DNA of 64,000 nucleotides. Source: Caldibacillus thermoamylovorans. Lineage in GTDB: Bacteria; Bacillota; Bacilli; Bacillales; Caldibacillaceae. The DNA lies in the NCBI RefSeq assembly GCF_000751775.1, contig NZ_CCRF01000102.1:1-64000 (forward strand), written 5' to 3'. Below the pieces are notes generated by a model. It was not told the DNA's origin and did no database searches. It saw nothing but the letters and a program-made list of their open reading frames with translations. The position numbers and the translations under genes were made by a program. Position 1 is the first letter of the stretch; the number at the start of each line of letters is the position of its first letter. This document shows, piece by piece, positions 29,566 to 39,393 of this stretch.

Positions 29566-31239
29566 TCACATTTTCTCCGGTGCATGAACACCAATTAAAG
29601 TTAGAGCGTTTTTCAACGTTAACTGAACGGCCTTTACTAGGGCTAACCGAGCTTTCGTCTGTTCCAAGTTATCCTGATCAAGTACCTTTACTGCATTGTA
29701 AAAACTATGGAAGGTCGACGCCAAGTCATGAATATAATTCGTAACTCGATGTGGTGCCCGCTTTTCCGCAGCCTCAATAATGACTTGCGGGAACTCTCCT
29801 AATTTTTTTAGTACATCATATTCCTTTTCTTCAGTAATCAGTGATAAGTCTATGTTATCCGCACTGAACGAGATTCCCATTTCTTCACTTTGACGTAAAA
29901 TACTGCAAATCCGAGCATGCGCATATTGAACATAATAAACCGGATTTTCATTCGATTGGGATACGGCTAAGTCCAAATCAAAATCAAGATGCGTATCCGA
30001 GCTTCTCATGGCAAAAAAGTAACGGGTTGCGTCCAAGCCGACTTCTTCCACAAGCTCCCGCATCGTGACTGCTTTTCCGGTTCTTTTACTCATTTTCATT
30101 TTTTCGCCGTTTTTATATAATTGCACCATTTGAATAATTTCTACTTCCAATGCATTACGGTCGAATCCAAGTGCTTCCATGGCTGCTTTCATCCGCGGAA
30201 TATAGCCATGATGGTCGGCTCCCCAAATATTAATCACTTTAGAAAAGCCTCGTTCAAATTTATCTTTATGGTAAGCAAGGTCAGGGGTAAAATAGGTATA
30301 ACTTCCGTCCGATTTCCTTAATACACGGTCTTTATCATCGCCCAGTGCCTCGGTTTTCAGCCAAATGGCACCATCCTTTTCGTAAATCTGCCCTTTTTCT
30401 TGCAAAGCCTTTAAAGCCTCGTCAATTTTTCCGTTTTTATACAAAGAAGTTTCACTGTACCAAACATCGAATTTCACACGGAAATCTTCCAAGTCCTTTT
30501 TCAACTTCTCCATTTCTTTATTCAAAGCATAGGTCCTGAAAAATTCATAACGTTCTTCTTCAGGGGCATGGACAAATTTGTCACCATATTCGTTGGCAAG
30601 ACTTTTCCCGATTTCAATGATATCTTGACCGTGGTATCCGTCAGCCGGCATTTCCTTTTCTAATCCGAGTGCCTGGAAATAGCGGGCTTCAACGGACAAT
30701 GCCAAGTTATGGATTTGATTCCCTGCATCATTAATGTAATATTCTCGAGTCACATCGTATCCTGCAGCAGCTAAAATATTGCATAACGAATCACCGACAG
30801 CCGCTCCCCGCGCATGCCCGAGATGGAGGTCACCGGTCGGATTAGCCGAAACAAATTCTACTTGAATTTTCTCACCTTTACCAAAATCGGACTTCCCATA
30901 ATTTTCCCCTTCATGAATAATGGTCGGGATCAATTGCGTTAAATAATGATTGTCCATAAAAAAGTTAATAAATCCGGGACCGGCAATATCAATTTTTTGA
31001 ACCGATACATTTTCCTTATTCACATGATGGATGATTTCCTCTGCAATCTGCCGCGGAGCTTTTTTGGCAATCCGTGCTAACTGCATGGCAATATTTGTTG
31101 AATAATCACCATGTGCCTTTTCCTTTGGTTTTTCAAGAATGATAGCAGGTAATTGGTTTTCTTCGGCTAATCCCGCCCGGAGAACAGCATGTTTGATTTC
31201 TTCCTTCAGATTTTGTTGAACCTGCGATACGATGCTCAT
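29566..31239 (-). CDS. argS: Arginyl-tRNA synthetase
   Basis: Class I aminoacyl-tRNA synthetase, 557 residues. N-terminal tRNA-binding domain, then the HIGH-type motif in [17 protein letters not shown] (about 122-138), the KMSK-like segment [17 protein letters not shown] and the C-terminal anticodon-binding DALR domain ending [12 protein letters not shown]. Its ATG overlaps the stop codon of ywiB by four bases, so the two are co-translated, as in B. subtilis. Confidence 0.97.
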   Translation of the reverse strand: MSIVSQVQQNLKEEIKHAVLRAGLAEENQLPAIILEKPKEKAHGDYSTNIAMQLARIAKKAPRQIAEEIIHHVNKENVSVQKIDIAGPGFINFFMDNHYLTQLIPTIIHEGENYGKSDFGKGEKIQVEFVSANPTGDLHLGHARGAAVGDSLCNILAAAGYDVTREYYINDAGNQIHNLALSVEARYFQALGLEKEMPADGYHGQDIIEIGKSLANEYGDKFVHAPEEERYEFFRTYALNKEMEKLKKDLEDFRVKFDVWYSETSLYKNGKIDEALKALQEKGQIYEKDGAIWLKTEALGDDKDRVLRKSDGSYTYFTPDLAYHKDKFERGFSKVINIWGADHHGYIPRMKAAMEALGFDRNALEVEIIQMVQLYKNGEKMKMSKRTGKAVTMRELVEEVGLDATRYFFAMRSSDTHLDFDLDLAVSQSNENPVYYVQYAHARICSILRQSEEMGISFSADNIDLSLITEEKEYDVLKKLGEFPQVIIEAAEKRAPHRVTNYIHDLASTFHSFYNAVKVLDQDNLEQTKARLALVKAVQLTLKNALTLIGVHAPEKM

Positions 31240-31682
31240 AATCCTTTTTCCTCCTTAAATGTAAATTGAAGTTGATATGTACCCACTTCAATTTGTTCAA
31301 TAAAAAAATGATAATTTATGTTCATCTTTCCTTGTTTCATTTGTTCATCCCAATCATATTCAAGGTCTTTTGTACTTGTTTCAACTTTAAACGTACCGAT
31401 ATTTGTTTTATATGAACCTTTCATGACTTCATTTTCTTTAAAAAAGAGTCTCATGTTCAAAGTCCCTGTTCGTAATATTTGTATCTCAGGGACTTTGCCA
31501 TCGATATATTTGACAATCGTATGCGTTTTTCCATTTTCCCAAACTTCATCATAAATGTAATAAGAGGTCGCATTTCTTTTATAATAATGACCAAATACAA
31601 TAAATTCAAAATCCTCATGATGACCATCTCGATTGATATGTATATCCAATGTAATTTTCACTGGTGTTCCAGATGTTTTCAC
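31236..31682 (-). CDS. ywiB: DUF1934 protein YwiB
   Basis: 148-residue protein predicted to be all beta strands, of the lipocalin-like DUF1934 family. Starts [16 protein letters not shown] at a GTG (31682) and ends KEEKGL, sharing ATGA with argS. The ywiB-argS pair is conserved in Bacillus. Role unknown. Confidence 0.88.
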   Translation of the reverse strand: MKTSGTPVKITLDIHINRDGHHEDFEFIVFGHYYKRNATSYYIYDEVWENGKTHTIVKYIDGKVPEIQILRTGTLNMRLFFKENEVMKGSYKTNIGTFKVETSTKDLEYDWDEQMKQGKMNINYHFFIEQIEVGTYQLQFTFKEEKGL

Positions 31683-31964
31683 ATTTCCACATCCTTAACC
31701 GGAGCCGACATACCGGTAATCTGTCCTCATCCGTTACTACTTCACAATAATATTTTATCTGTTTTACTGCATGAATTCAATCTCAACAATTATAATGACA
31801 GAGGCTTTATCCGGTATGTATGCAACCCTATTCGTTTGGCTCTGCAAATTTTCCCATTCTATTATGATCGGTTTTTGAAAAATCAGGTTTAAAGTATAAA
31901 AGGAATTTCCATAATAATAACAGGGTATTGTGCAAGATTCTAGTGTTAAAGGGGGGTTAAATTA

Positions 31965-34034
31965 TTGGAACTGAAAACAAACCCGTATTTCCGCAAAACA
32001 GTGAAATATATTCATCTATTATTATTGATCGGTGCATGTTCGGTTATCATCGGGTTTTTCACAATTTTTACGACATATATGATTGCAAAACTGTCAGGTC
32101 CTCCACCGATTGAAATCCCCCAGTCTACCATTTATTATGCGGAGGACGGGACCGTTATCGGTGAATCGCATAACGGACAAAAGCGATATTGGGTAAATCT
32201 TGATGAAATCTCACCTGACTTAATTAACGCAACATTGGCGATTGAAGATCAACGCTTTTATTCCCATATTGGATTTGACCCAAAGCGGATTGCCGGCGCT
32301 TTAATTGCCGATTTCAAAGCAATGGCAAAAGTACAAGGGGCTAGTACCATCTCACAGCAATATGCCCGCAATTTGTTTTTAAGTCATGAAAAAACTTTGG
32401 TGCGAAAAATAAAAGAAGCTTTTTATACAATTCGTTTAGAAGCGAATTACTCAAAAAAAGAAATTTTAGAAGGCTATTTAAATACAATTTATTATGGTCA
32501 CGGGACTTACGGAATTGAGGCTGCCAGTCGTTATTATTTTAATAAAAATGCCAAGGATTTGAACCTGCATGAAGCTGCCTTGTTGGCCGGGATTCCAAAA
32601 GGTCCGAATAGCTTTTCACCATTTATTTCCTATGACAAAGCAAAAGCAAGACAAGAACTCATTTTATCCGAGATGGCAAAACAAGGGTTCATTTCGAATG
32701 AAGAAGCACAAAAGGCAAAAAGCGCAAACATTGATTTTGCCGGAAATCTCGGTGATAAACAAGGAACGACGGCACCCTATTTTCAAGATGTTGTTAATAC
32801 GCAATTAAAATCGAAAATTGGTTTAGATGAGCGAACCATTGAACTTGGCGGATTAAAAGTTTTTACAACCTTGGATTCGAAACTGCAAAAAGTTGTGGAG
32901 GAACAAGTAAAGAAGACGATACCGGAAAATTCATTAATTCAAACAGCGGTCGTCGTGATGGAACCGAAAACCGGGTATGTTCAAGCGCTTATCGGTGGCC
33001 GTGATTACCAGGAATCCAGCTTCAACCGGGCAACTCAAGCGATGAGACAGCCGGGCTCCACAATAAAACCGATTCTTTATTACGCCGCCCTGGAAAGAGG
33101 ATTTACACCGGTATCCACGTTTCGCAGTGAATTAACGACATTTACTTCTGATGACGGCAGGGAGAAATATACACCGGAAAATTTCAATCACAAATATGCC
33201 GATGATGATATTACACTTATGCAAGCACTCGCTCTATCCGATAATGTTTATGCCGTTAAAACACATCTTTTCTTAGGAATGGAAACCTTAGTTGAAACAG
33301 CGAAAAAGTTTGGGATCGAATCGGACCTTGATGAAGTTCCGTCATTGGCATTGGGAACATCCAATGTCCGGCTTATTGAAATGGCCAATGCCTATAGCTT
33401 ACTTGCCAATGGAGGCAAAAGTGTCGAACCGGTGTTTATTACAAAAGTTGTGGATTCTAAAGGCAAGGTAATTTATGAGCAGGAAAAAGAAGCGGTTCAA
33501 GTACTGGATCCAGATATAACTTTTGTTATGAACCATATGTTGACCGGGATTTTTGATGAAAAACTGAATGGCTACACAAATGTAACCGGGCAAAGCATTC
33601 TCTCAAAAACAACGAAAACCTATGCCGGAAAATCCGGATCAACGAACATGGACAGTTGGATGATCGGTTTTACCCCGAAATTAGTAACCGCCGTCTGGAC
33701 CGGTTATGATCAAGGGAAATCGATTAATCGAACGGATGAAAGGCAATTTGCTAAAAATATTTGGGTTGACATAATGGAAAATGCTCTGGAGGGTAAGCCC
33801 GATCAAATATTCAAACCGACTCCGGGAGTCATCGGGGTAAATATCAATCCGGAAACCGGCCTTCTTGCAACGAAGGATTGCCCAGTAAAGCGGTATACGT
33901 ATTTTATCAAAGGAACTGAACCGACCGAATATTGTTCGGAACCGAAAGCAAATTCCTCGGATGACGAACAACCGTTGACAAAGGATCCGGAAAAGTCACT
34001 GTGGTACCGGAAATGGTTTAAGTGGATTGACTGA
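31965..34034 (+). CDS. pbpG: Class A penicillin-binding protein (PbpG/PBP2d type)
   Basis: Bifunctional murein glycosyltransferase-transpeptidase, 689 residues: short cytoplasmic N-terminus, one transmembrane helix (about 18-43), GT51 domain with catalytic Glu in IEDQRFYSH and GASTISQQYARNL, then the transpeptidase domain with SXXK motif PGSTIKP, SXN motif LSDNVY and KSGST. Start is TTG at 31965 with AAAGGGGGG 8 nt upstream. Synteny with argS and ywhD matches B. subtilis ywhE (pbpG), made in the forespore for spore peptidoglycan. I did not find a convincing sigma-F promoter. Confidence 0.92.
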   Translation: MELKTNPYFRKTVKYIHLLLLIGACSVIIGFFTIFTTYMIAKLSGPPPIEIPQSTIYYAEDGTVIGESHNGQKRYWVNLDEISPDLINATLAIEDQRFYSHIGFDPKRIAGALIADFKAMAKVQGASTISQQYARNLFLSHEKTLVRKIKEAFYTIRLEANYSKKEILEGYLNTIYYGHGTYGIEAASRYYFNKNAKDLNLHEAALLAGIPKGPNSFSPFISYDKAKARQELILSEMAKQGFISNEEAQKAKSANIDFAGNLGDKQGTTAPYFQDVVNTQLKSKIGLDERTIELGGLKVFTTLDSKLQKVVEEQVKKTIPENSLIQTAVVVMEPKTGYVQALIGGRDYQESSFNRATQAMRQPGSTIKPILYYAALERGFTPVSTFRSELTTFTSDDGREKYTPENFNHKYADDDITLMQALALSDNVYAVKTHLFLGMETLVETAKKFGIESDLDEVPSLALGTSNVRLIEMANAYSLLANGGKSVEPVFITKVVDSKGKVIYEQEKEAVQVLDPDITFVMNHMLTGIFDEKLNGYTNVTGQSILSKTTKTYAGKSGSTNMDSWMIGFTPKLVTAVWTGYDQGKSINRTDERQFAKNIWVDIMENALEGKPDQIFKPTPGVIGVNINPETGLLATKDCPVKRYTYFIKGTEPTEYCSEPKANSSDDEQPLTKDPEKSLWYRKWFKWID

Positions 34035-34119
34035 CTTTCCTGATTTATTTAGGACGGATGTACGGGAAGTCAATTATTCATATCCGGGGTCAACTAGTTA
34101 ATTTCGCATTTCATCCCAT

Positions 34120-34183
34120 CTTAACGGGCAAGTAAGACCCCACCTCAAGATTCTGAGTTTAAAAAGAAGGTAGGTGGGGGATA
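34120..34183 (+). repeat. Imperfect inverted-repeat unit, family 2, copy 1
   Basis: TTAACGG, then CCCCACCT (about 34138-34145) pairing with AGGTGGGG (about 34171-34178), enclosing AAGATTCTGAGTTTA. A homologous unit is found in reverse at 63831-63895. It is not followed by a T-run in either direction. Confidence 0.65.
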
Positions 34184-34219
34184 AAAAAAACTCCATTAAT
34201 GGAAGTTTCATTTTATACG

Positions 34220-34257
34220 AAAAACTCCTTACCACTTATTGCCGGCAAGGAGTTTTT
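34220..34257. terminator. Bidirectional terminator between pbpG and ywhD
   Basis: Perfect 11-bp arms AAAAACTCCTT (34220-34230) and AAGGAGTTTTT (34247-34257) around a GC-rich loop; T-runs are part of the arms on both strands. Confidence 0.85.
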
Positions 34258-34259
34258 CA

Positions 34260-34778
34260 TTAATCCAAACAACCGAGGTCCTTTTTCAACTTGTCACTGG
34301 AACGTTCCCAAAGTCCGCCTTCTTGTTGTTTTAAAAATTCCGCTAAAACACGTTTTGACGGTTCATCCATATGATCCACAATCACATGCCCTTTCATTGA
34401 TTTATCCATGCGATTCACATGTTCAGGTAATGATTTGTAGCCACGGCGAATCGATCGGTCGACAATTAATTCACAAGCAGCAACGCCATAATAATACGGA
34501 CCTTCTTCATTCCTTTCAATCGTTACCCAGACGAGCCAATACGGTTTCCCGTTTGGCACTACCTCTTTCTCTTTAAAAAATTTTATTCCTTTTTCCACTT
34601 TACTTTTTGCATGCATGGCACCGATATCAACAAAAGCCGTTTTTTCCTCTACATCGACAAAAACAGGGGTAACATTTTCCAAATTCAAAACACCGGTACC
34701 GAATCCTTTATGCCCATCAGTCGGATCATTTTTAATGATATTGAATTGGACTGTTTTCTTTTCTTTATTTTCTTCCAA
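34260..34778 (-). CDS. ywhD: YwhD family protein
   Basis: 172-residue cytoplasmic protein of the YwhD family: VQFNIIKNDPTDGHKGFG near the N-terminus and SMKGHVIVDHMDEPSKRVL near the C-terminus. Start is the TTG at 34778 with GGGGAGG 7 nt upstream; the longer frame from 34853 lacks a site. Function unknown. Convergent with pbpG and 94 bp from ywhC, as in B. subtilis. Confidence 0.88.
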   Translation of the reverse strand: MEENKEKKTVQFNIIKNDPTDGHKGFGTGVLNLENVTPVFVDVEEKTAFVDIGAMHAKSKVEKGIKFFKEKEVVPNGKPYWLVWVTIERNEEGPYYYGVAACELIVDRSIRRGYKSLPEHVNRMDKSMKGHVIVDHMDEPSKRVLAEFLKQQEGGLWERSSDKLKKDLGCLD

Positions 34779-34872
34779 CGCAAACCCTCCCCTTTCATTT
34801 CGTACAATGGATAAAAACAGTAGCCATGGTGATTTATTTCTCCGGCTGAACATCTAATAGTGATTAAAAATT

Positions 34873-35526
34873 TTAAAAGAATCCACCTACAAAATCAAGG
34901 ATTCCGTAAAAAATATTTGGGATAATTTTTTGTAGCACCGGTCCGATCGTTATATTATATAGCGGATCGACAACAATCAAGACTAAAAAGATTAACATTC
35001 CATACATTTCAAACTGAGACAATTTCGCCCGCGTACCTGGTGAAACAACGTCTTGAATAATTCGATAACCGTCAAGTGGCGGGAGCGGAAGCAGATTAAA
35101 AACAAACAAAACTACATTTAAATACGTAAACCAATAACACAGTTCATAGAGAAACTTTCCCCCGGTTCCCTCCAATCCGAATCCTATCGTCAGTGCCAAG
35201 AGAAGTCCGCCAATAAAAGCAAGCAATAAGTTACTTAACGGACCGGCAAGGGAAACAAGGACACCTGCCAGTCTCGGCTTTTTAAAATGGAACCGATTGA
35301 CCGGAACCGGCCTTGCCCAACCAAAACCGGCAATCAACAACACGATAGTACCGATCGGATCCAAATGGGACGCCGGATTCAACGTCAGCCTGCCTTGATT
35401 TTTTGCCGTCGGGTCACCAAATTTATAAGCAACAAAGGCATGGGCATATTCATGCACTGTAAACGCAATAATCAACGTAATGATAATATAGGGCAAAACA
35501 TTTAGAGGAAAGGCTAAAAAACTCAT
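34873..35526 (-). CDS. ywhC: Site-2 protease family metalloprotease (M50)
   Basis: Polytopic membrane protease, 217 residues, with the zinc motif TVHEYAHAFVAY (HExxH variant HEYAH, residues 24-28) in the first membrane region and the third ligand in NLLPLPPLDGYRI. Four to five hydrophobic segments. Belongs to the short S2P-like group without a PDZ domain. ATG at 35526 follows AAAGGAG. Substrate unknown. Confidence 0.9.
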   Translation of the reverse strand: MSFLAFPLNVLPYIIITLIIAFTVHEYAHAFVAYKFGDPTAKNQGRLTLNPASHLDPIGTIVLLIAGFGWARPVPVNRFHFKKPRLAGVLVSLAGPLSNLLLAFIGGLLLALTIGFGLEGTGGKFLYELCYWFTYLNVVLFVFNLLPLPPLDGYRIIQDVVSPGTRAKLSQFEMYGMLIFLVLIVVDPLYNITIGPVLQKIIPNIFYGILDFVGGFF

Positions 35527-35673
35527 AAATTCGCTCCTTTTTTTGATCTTTTAAACTTTATTTTACCATCTAATGGCACAGAACACACTTTTTAAACTTT
35601 TATGCACATTTTCTTTTCTTGATATACAAGATATAATAAATAGGTAGTATTCACATAGTTGGAGGAATGCAAA

Positions 35674-35859
35674 ATGCCGTATGTTACAGTCAAAATGTTA
35701 GAAGGTCGTACAGACGAACAAAAGAAAGCGTTAGTTGATAAAGTAACCGAAGCTGTCGTAGAAACAACCGGTGCCAGTGTTGATAAAGTTGTTGTCTTTA
35801 TTGAAGAAATGAAGAAAAATCATTATGCGGTAGCGGGAAAACTTGAAAGTGAAAAATAA
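35674..35859 (+). CDS. ywhB: 4-oxalocrotonate tautomerase-like protein
   Basis: 61-residue tautomerase; after removal of the start Met the N-terminal Pro (MPYVTVKMLEGRTDEQKK) is the catalytic base, and Arg in EGRT is conserved. Start at 35674 with GGAGG 8 nt upstream; an earlier ATG at 35659 would bury the proline and is not used. Orthologue of B. subtilis YwhB; the physiological substrate is not known. Confidence 0.92.
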   Translation: MPYVTVKMLEGRTDEQKKALVDKVTEAVVETTGASVDKVVVFIEEMKKNHYAVAGKLESEK

Positions 35860-35870
35860 ATTAGTTCTTT

Positions 35871-35916
35871 AACGAAACAGGGAGGGACATAGCAAATCGT
35901 CCTCCCTGTTTCGTTT
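35871..35916. terminator. Bidirectional terminator between ywhB and ywgA
   Basis: Arms AACGAAACAGGGAGG (from 35871) and CCTCCCTGTTTCGTT (to 35915), a perfect 15-bp stem, between convergent genes. Confidence 0.85.
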
Positions 35917-35956
35917 ATACAAATAGTGCCTGACGTTTATCATCCGGGTGAACAAC

Positions 35957-36478
35957 TTACTCCATTTGTTGGTTATTTACCATTGATTTTAATGATTCGA
36001 TATATTGAAAGGCTTCATCAATCTCTTCTTTTGTGTACCTTTGTTTGCTTTTCACTTGGCTGATTTTTTTATAAATATCTTCCCGTGGTAGGGCATCAAA
36101 ATAAAGAACGGTCGAGACCAGCTCTAAAAACCTCGAACTTTTCTTGTTCATATCATTTATACATTCGTCCAATGTCGATGGCAGTTTTTGCTCAAATAAC
36201 TCAAGAAACTCCCCGCCATTTTTTGTCAGTTGATAACGGTACTGAAAATAACCGCCCTTTTTTTCCTTTACTTCATCAAGAAAGCCCATATTAACGAGTT
36301 CTTCCACTTGTAATGTCAATTCCTCTGAATACGGTCCATAAAAGTGAAAGTCGAACTTTTCTTGATATGGAAAGGATAGTCTTTTGGCTATGTAAATCAT
36401 TTTTTGCAATTTCTTGCGCCCGACTACCTCTTTTGCCGTCCGGATGGCATGGAGTATTTTGGCATGTTCAAAAAGCAT
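35957..36478 (-). CDS. ywgA: YwgA family protein
   Basis: 173 residues beginning MLFEHAKILHAIRTAKEVVG, with GRKKLQKMIYIAKRLSFPYQ and FYGPYSEELTLQVEELV, matching B. subtilis YwgA. The fold looks like a winged helix with a helical tail, so a DNA- or protein-binding role is possible; none is established. ATG at 36478 with GGAG 9 nt upstream. Probably co-transcribed with ywfO 69 bp upstream. Confidence 0.85.
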   Translation of the reverse strand: MLFEHAKILHAIRTAKEVVGRKKLQKMIYIAKRLSFPYQEKFDFHFYGPYSEELTLQVEELVNMGFLDEVKEKKGGYFQYRYQLTKNGGEFLELFEQKLPSTLDECINDMNKKSSRFLELVSTVLYFDALPREDIYKKISQVKSKQRYTKEEIDEAFQYIESLKSMVNNQQME

Positions 36479-36547
36479 TCATTTCATCTCCTACAATAGC
36501 TTCTACTGTTTTGATTTTTGCTGCAATCAAGAGCGGATATCTATTTT

Positions 36548-37852
36548 TTATCCATTTATCCCAAGCAATTCCTTAATTTGTCTTTTCTCATTTTTCTTGG
36601 TCGATTCATCCTTCAAGAGATCAAGAGGAAAGTATAACTTATGGTCGGTTCTTCGTTTCCCGCTGATTGCTTCAACAATTTCCGATTGTCGGGACAGTTC
36701 CCGAATTTCTCCATTCGACATCGATAACTGGATCGGCAGTCTCTCTTCCTCTTCCCCCGGTCTGTAAAAATCATAGGGGAGATCCGAGGAAGAGTCCAGA
36801 ACTAAATAATATTCAGGATTTATCCCTGCATCTGTAAACAATGTTACCAGTTTCATATACTTTTTATATTCAGTTGCAGGGTCAAATTCGATATATTTGA
36901 ATAAGTGCCTGTTTAAAAAGCGATAGCATAAGTCTTTCAAAATCGGGTCGTCCTCTTCTTGCCATACATGGAAATAATAAAGAACGACGGATTCATCCAA
37001 TTCGAGATAATCTTTTAATTTCGGTTTTCCTTCAAACAATGTAACAAAATGTTTCGGTTCGTGTTTGAAATGATAAAATTGCTCATGTAATTCTTTGGCA
37101 CGGTGAAGAATTTTTTGTAAAATGACTTCACCGGAACGCGAAACCGGGTGAAAATACACTTGCCAATACATTTGATAGCGGCTCATAATATAGTCTTCAA
37201 CCGCATGCATGCCGCTCTTTTTAAAGACAACTTGATCCTCTTTTGGTCGCATCACCCTAAGGATTCGCTCCATGTCGAAATGACCATAGCTAACACCGGT
37301 AAAATAGGCATCTCTTAATAAGTAATCCATTCGATCTGCGTCAATTTGACTGGAAATCAGGCTAATGACCAATTTCTTTTCCGATGTTTTTGCAATCACT
37401 TCCGCCACCTTTTTGGGGAAATCTGCCGAAACCAATCTGAGAACTTGATTTACTTCCGTATCCCCCATAATGATCGCCTGGGTAAAATATTCATGATCAA
37501 ACTGGAAAACTTTCTCAAATGCATGAGAAAACGGACCGTGTCCTAAATCATGTAAAAGAGCTGCACAAAGGGACAAAAGCCGATCGGATTCATCCCACTC
37601 CTGCCTCCCCTTAAAAACATCATCAACAATGCGGCGAACAATTTCATACACACCGAGGGAATGGCTGAAACGGCTATGTTCGGCGCCGTGGAAGGTCAGA
37701 AATGTTGTCCCGAGCTGCTTGATTCTTCTTAAACGTTGAAATTCCTTTGTCCCGACCAAATCCCAAATGACCCGGTCACGAACATGAATATAGCGATGAA
37801 CAGGGTCTTTGAACACTTTCTCTTCTCTTAATTTTTCCATTGCATAACTCAT
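36548..37852 (-). CDS. ywfO: HD-domain phosphohydrolase YwfO (dGTPase-like)
   Basis: 434 residues with the HD metal site EHSRFSHSLGVYEIV ... LLHDLGHGPFSHAFE (His, His-Asp) in the first 120 residues and a distal Asp in IDADRMDYLLRD. The family hydrolyses deoxynucleoside triphosphates. ATG at 37852 with AGAGGG 6 nt upstream. It heads a pair with ywgA. A long non-coding repeat array lies upstream. Confidence 0.9.
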   Translation of the reverse strand: MSYAMEKLREEKVFKDPVHRYIHVRDRVIWDLVGTKEFQRLRRIKQLGTTFLTFHGAEHSRFSHSLGVYEIVRRIVDDVFKGRQEWDESDRLLSLCAALLHDLGHGPFSHAFEKVFQFDHEYFTQAIIMGDTEVNQVLRLVSADFPKKVAEVIAKTSEKKLVISLISSQIDADRMDYLLRDAYFTGVSYGHFDMERILRVMRPKEDQVVFKKSGMHAVEDYIMSRYQMYWQVYFHPVSRSGEVILQKILHRAKELHEQFYHFKHEPKHFVTLFEGKPKLKDYLELDESVVLYYFHVWQEEDDPILKDLCYRFLNRHLFKYIEFDPATEYKKYMKLVTLFTDAGINPEYYLVLDSSSDLPYDFYRPGEEEERLPIQLSMSNGEIRELSRQSEIVEAISGKRRTDHKLYFPLDLLKDESTKKNEKRQIKELLGING

Positions 37853-38082
37853 ATGGAACCCTCTTCCTTTATTTCATGTTTCCATTATATCGACTTTTCG
37901 TGCTCGTTTCATCATAAGAAAGAAATTTTTTAAAACTGTCGACACGTCGTACAAATATTGCTTTTTAATGCACATATCATACGATAACAATTTTTCTCTT
38001 TTTTCACCCCTGGTAAAATTGGTTTACTATAAAGAAAACTTGATTAGGGCGAACCAATGTTGTCTTACTACATGGGTGACTA

Positions 38083-38757
38083 TTGGACAAAATCAGCAAA
38101 AGTTGAAGCAAAATTGGCTCATAGAACGGCACTATGAGACAAAATTTGTTGAAAATCAAGCCAAAATGTCCCATAGAAATTGCCCGGATCCCCTGCTATG
38201 GGACAAAATTAGCGATAGTTGAAGCAAAATTGGCTCATAGAACGGCTATATGAGACAGAATTAGTTGATAATCAAGCCAAAATGTCCCATAGAATTGCCT
38301 GGATCCCCTGCTATGGGACAAAATCAGTGGAAATCGAAGCAAAAGTGTCTCATAGAACGGCACTATGAGACAGAATTAGTTGATAATCAAGCCAAAATGT
38401 CCCATAGAATTACCCGGATCCCCTGCTATGGGACAAAACCAGCGGTAGCTGAAGCAAAAATGGCTCATAGAACGGCTATATGAGACAAAATTAGTTGAAA
38501 AGCAAGCCAAAATGTCCCATAGAATTGCCCGGATCCCCTGCTATGGGACAAAACCAGCGGTAGCTGAAGCAAAAATGGCTCATAGAACGGCCCTATGAGA
38601 CAAAATTTGTGGAAAATCAAGTCAAAGTGTCCCATAGAATTGCCCGGATCCCCTGCTATGGGACAAAATCAGCGGAATTCGAAGCAAAAATGGCTCATAG
38701 AACGGCCCTATGAGACAAAATTTGTGGAAAATCAAGTCAAAGTGTCCCATAGAATTG
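38083..38757. repeat. Array of alternating hairpin repeats (about 116-bp double unit)
   Basis: About five and a half double units. Hairpin 1 is GTCCCATAG/CTATGGGAC with a loop containing CGGATCCCC; hairpin 2 is CTCATAG/CTATGAG with loop AACGGC. Each is followed by ACAAAAT or a near variant and about 28 nt of linker containing AAGC(A/C)AAA. The two half-units are homologous, so the basic unit is about 53-60 bp with diverged stems. Five copies of hairpin 1 and six of hairpin 2 are visible. It lies in the 1.07-kb gap between ywzC and ywfO, with no supported gene. Confidence 0.9.
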
Positions 38758-38805
38758 TCCGTATCTCACTCTATGGCCTTCCTTGCACAACGAAGTTTTC
38801 CTTTT

Positions 38806-38876
38806 GCACTATTCCTAAAAATTTCCCGCTGAGTCGAATTCACTTCCCTGCTGGAAATTTATATGCTTAATGTATA
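38806..38876 (+). repeat. Dispersed structured repeat, copy D (right half only)
   Basis: AAAATTTCCCGCTGAGTCGA ... TGCTGGAAATTTATATGCTTAATGTATA matches the right half of copies B and C, including the AAATTTCC/GGAAATTT stem; it abuts the hairpin array. Confidence 0.75.
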
Positions 38877-38903
38877 AAAAAGAGGCTGACGATTACGCCA
38901 ACC
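38875..38903 (-). terminator. Terminator after ywzC
   Basis: Minus strand GGTTGGCG/CGTCAGCC (38884-38891 and 38896-38903; two G-U pairs) followed by TCTTTTTTA. Confidence 0.75.
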
Positions 38904-38918
38904 CGTACCCACGCCTAC

Positions 38919-39143
38919 TTACATTTTCAATTTTTGTTTTACTTTCTCCATTAATTCATCTTCAGTCAGTGCCGCTACCGGTCGGTTATTGACAAAAGTG
39001 AATGTTTTTTTTCGCCCTGGTCCGCAATAAGATTGACAACCAATTTTTATAGTTGCATCGGGATCGAGTTCTTTCAATTTTAGAATCAATGTTTTTAAAT
39101 TTACAGCTTGACAATCATCGCAAACCCGAAATTCGTTTGCCAT
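38919..39143 (-). CDS. ywzC: DUF1450 protein YwzC
   Basis: 74-residue protein with Cys-rich motifs [11 protein letters not shown] and [21 protein letters not shown], matching B. subtilis YwzC; four cysteines could bind metal or an iron-sulfur centre. ATG at 39143 matches the family start, though the AAAGGA site is about 11 nt away. Divergent from rsfA. Function unknown. Confidence 0.88.
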   Translation of the reverse strand: MANEFRVCDDCQAVNLKTLILKLKELDPDATIKIGCQSYCGPGRKKTFTFVNNRPVAALTEDELMEKVKQKLKM

Positions 39144-39316
39144 TTTACGTACAATCCTTTCAAATAAAATATCAGTCAACCCTAGTGGGGATAGCTAATT
39201 CGTCACTAAATGGTATTGTACAACCAAAAAATACATATATCAAGTGAATCAAAACGACATCCGGGTTGTTATACGCAAAAAAATATTAAAAAACTATTAT
39301 CCTTTTATCTTTTATT

Positions 39317-39346
39317 GTATAAATTATAAAAATACTGTCCATGATA
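39317..39346 (+). promoter_or_regulatory. Forespore-type (sigma-F/sigma-G) promoter of rsfA
   Basis: GTATA (39317-39321), 18 nt, CATGATA (39340-39346) fits gYATA-N18-CATnnTA. The start of transcription would be near 39353, 41 bp before the rsfA ATG. RsfA is a forespore gene in B. subtilis. Confidence 0.65.
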
Positions 39347-39393
39347 ATAGTAAACCAATCAATAATAAAATTTTGCATAATTGGGAGTTGAGA

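Noticed and set aside
31683-31964. T-box or other leader RNA for argS/ywiB, or sigma-F promoter for pbpG
   Set aside because: No T-box motif or terminator-antiterminator pair; GTATA-like hexamers are present but none has a matching -10 at the right distance.
38265-38870. Open frames inside the hairpin array
   Set aside because: They are the repeat read in frame (KCPIELPGSPAMG repeated); no ribosome-binding site, and palindromes explain the sequence.
39244-39393. N-terminal extension of RsfA
   Set aside because: It spans the forespore promoter and lacks a ribosome-binding site; the family start is MKVRQDAW.
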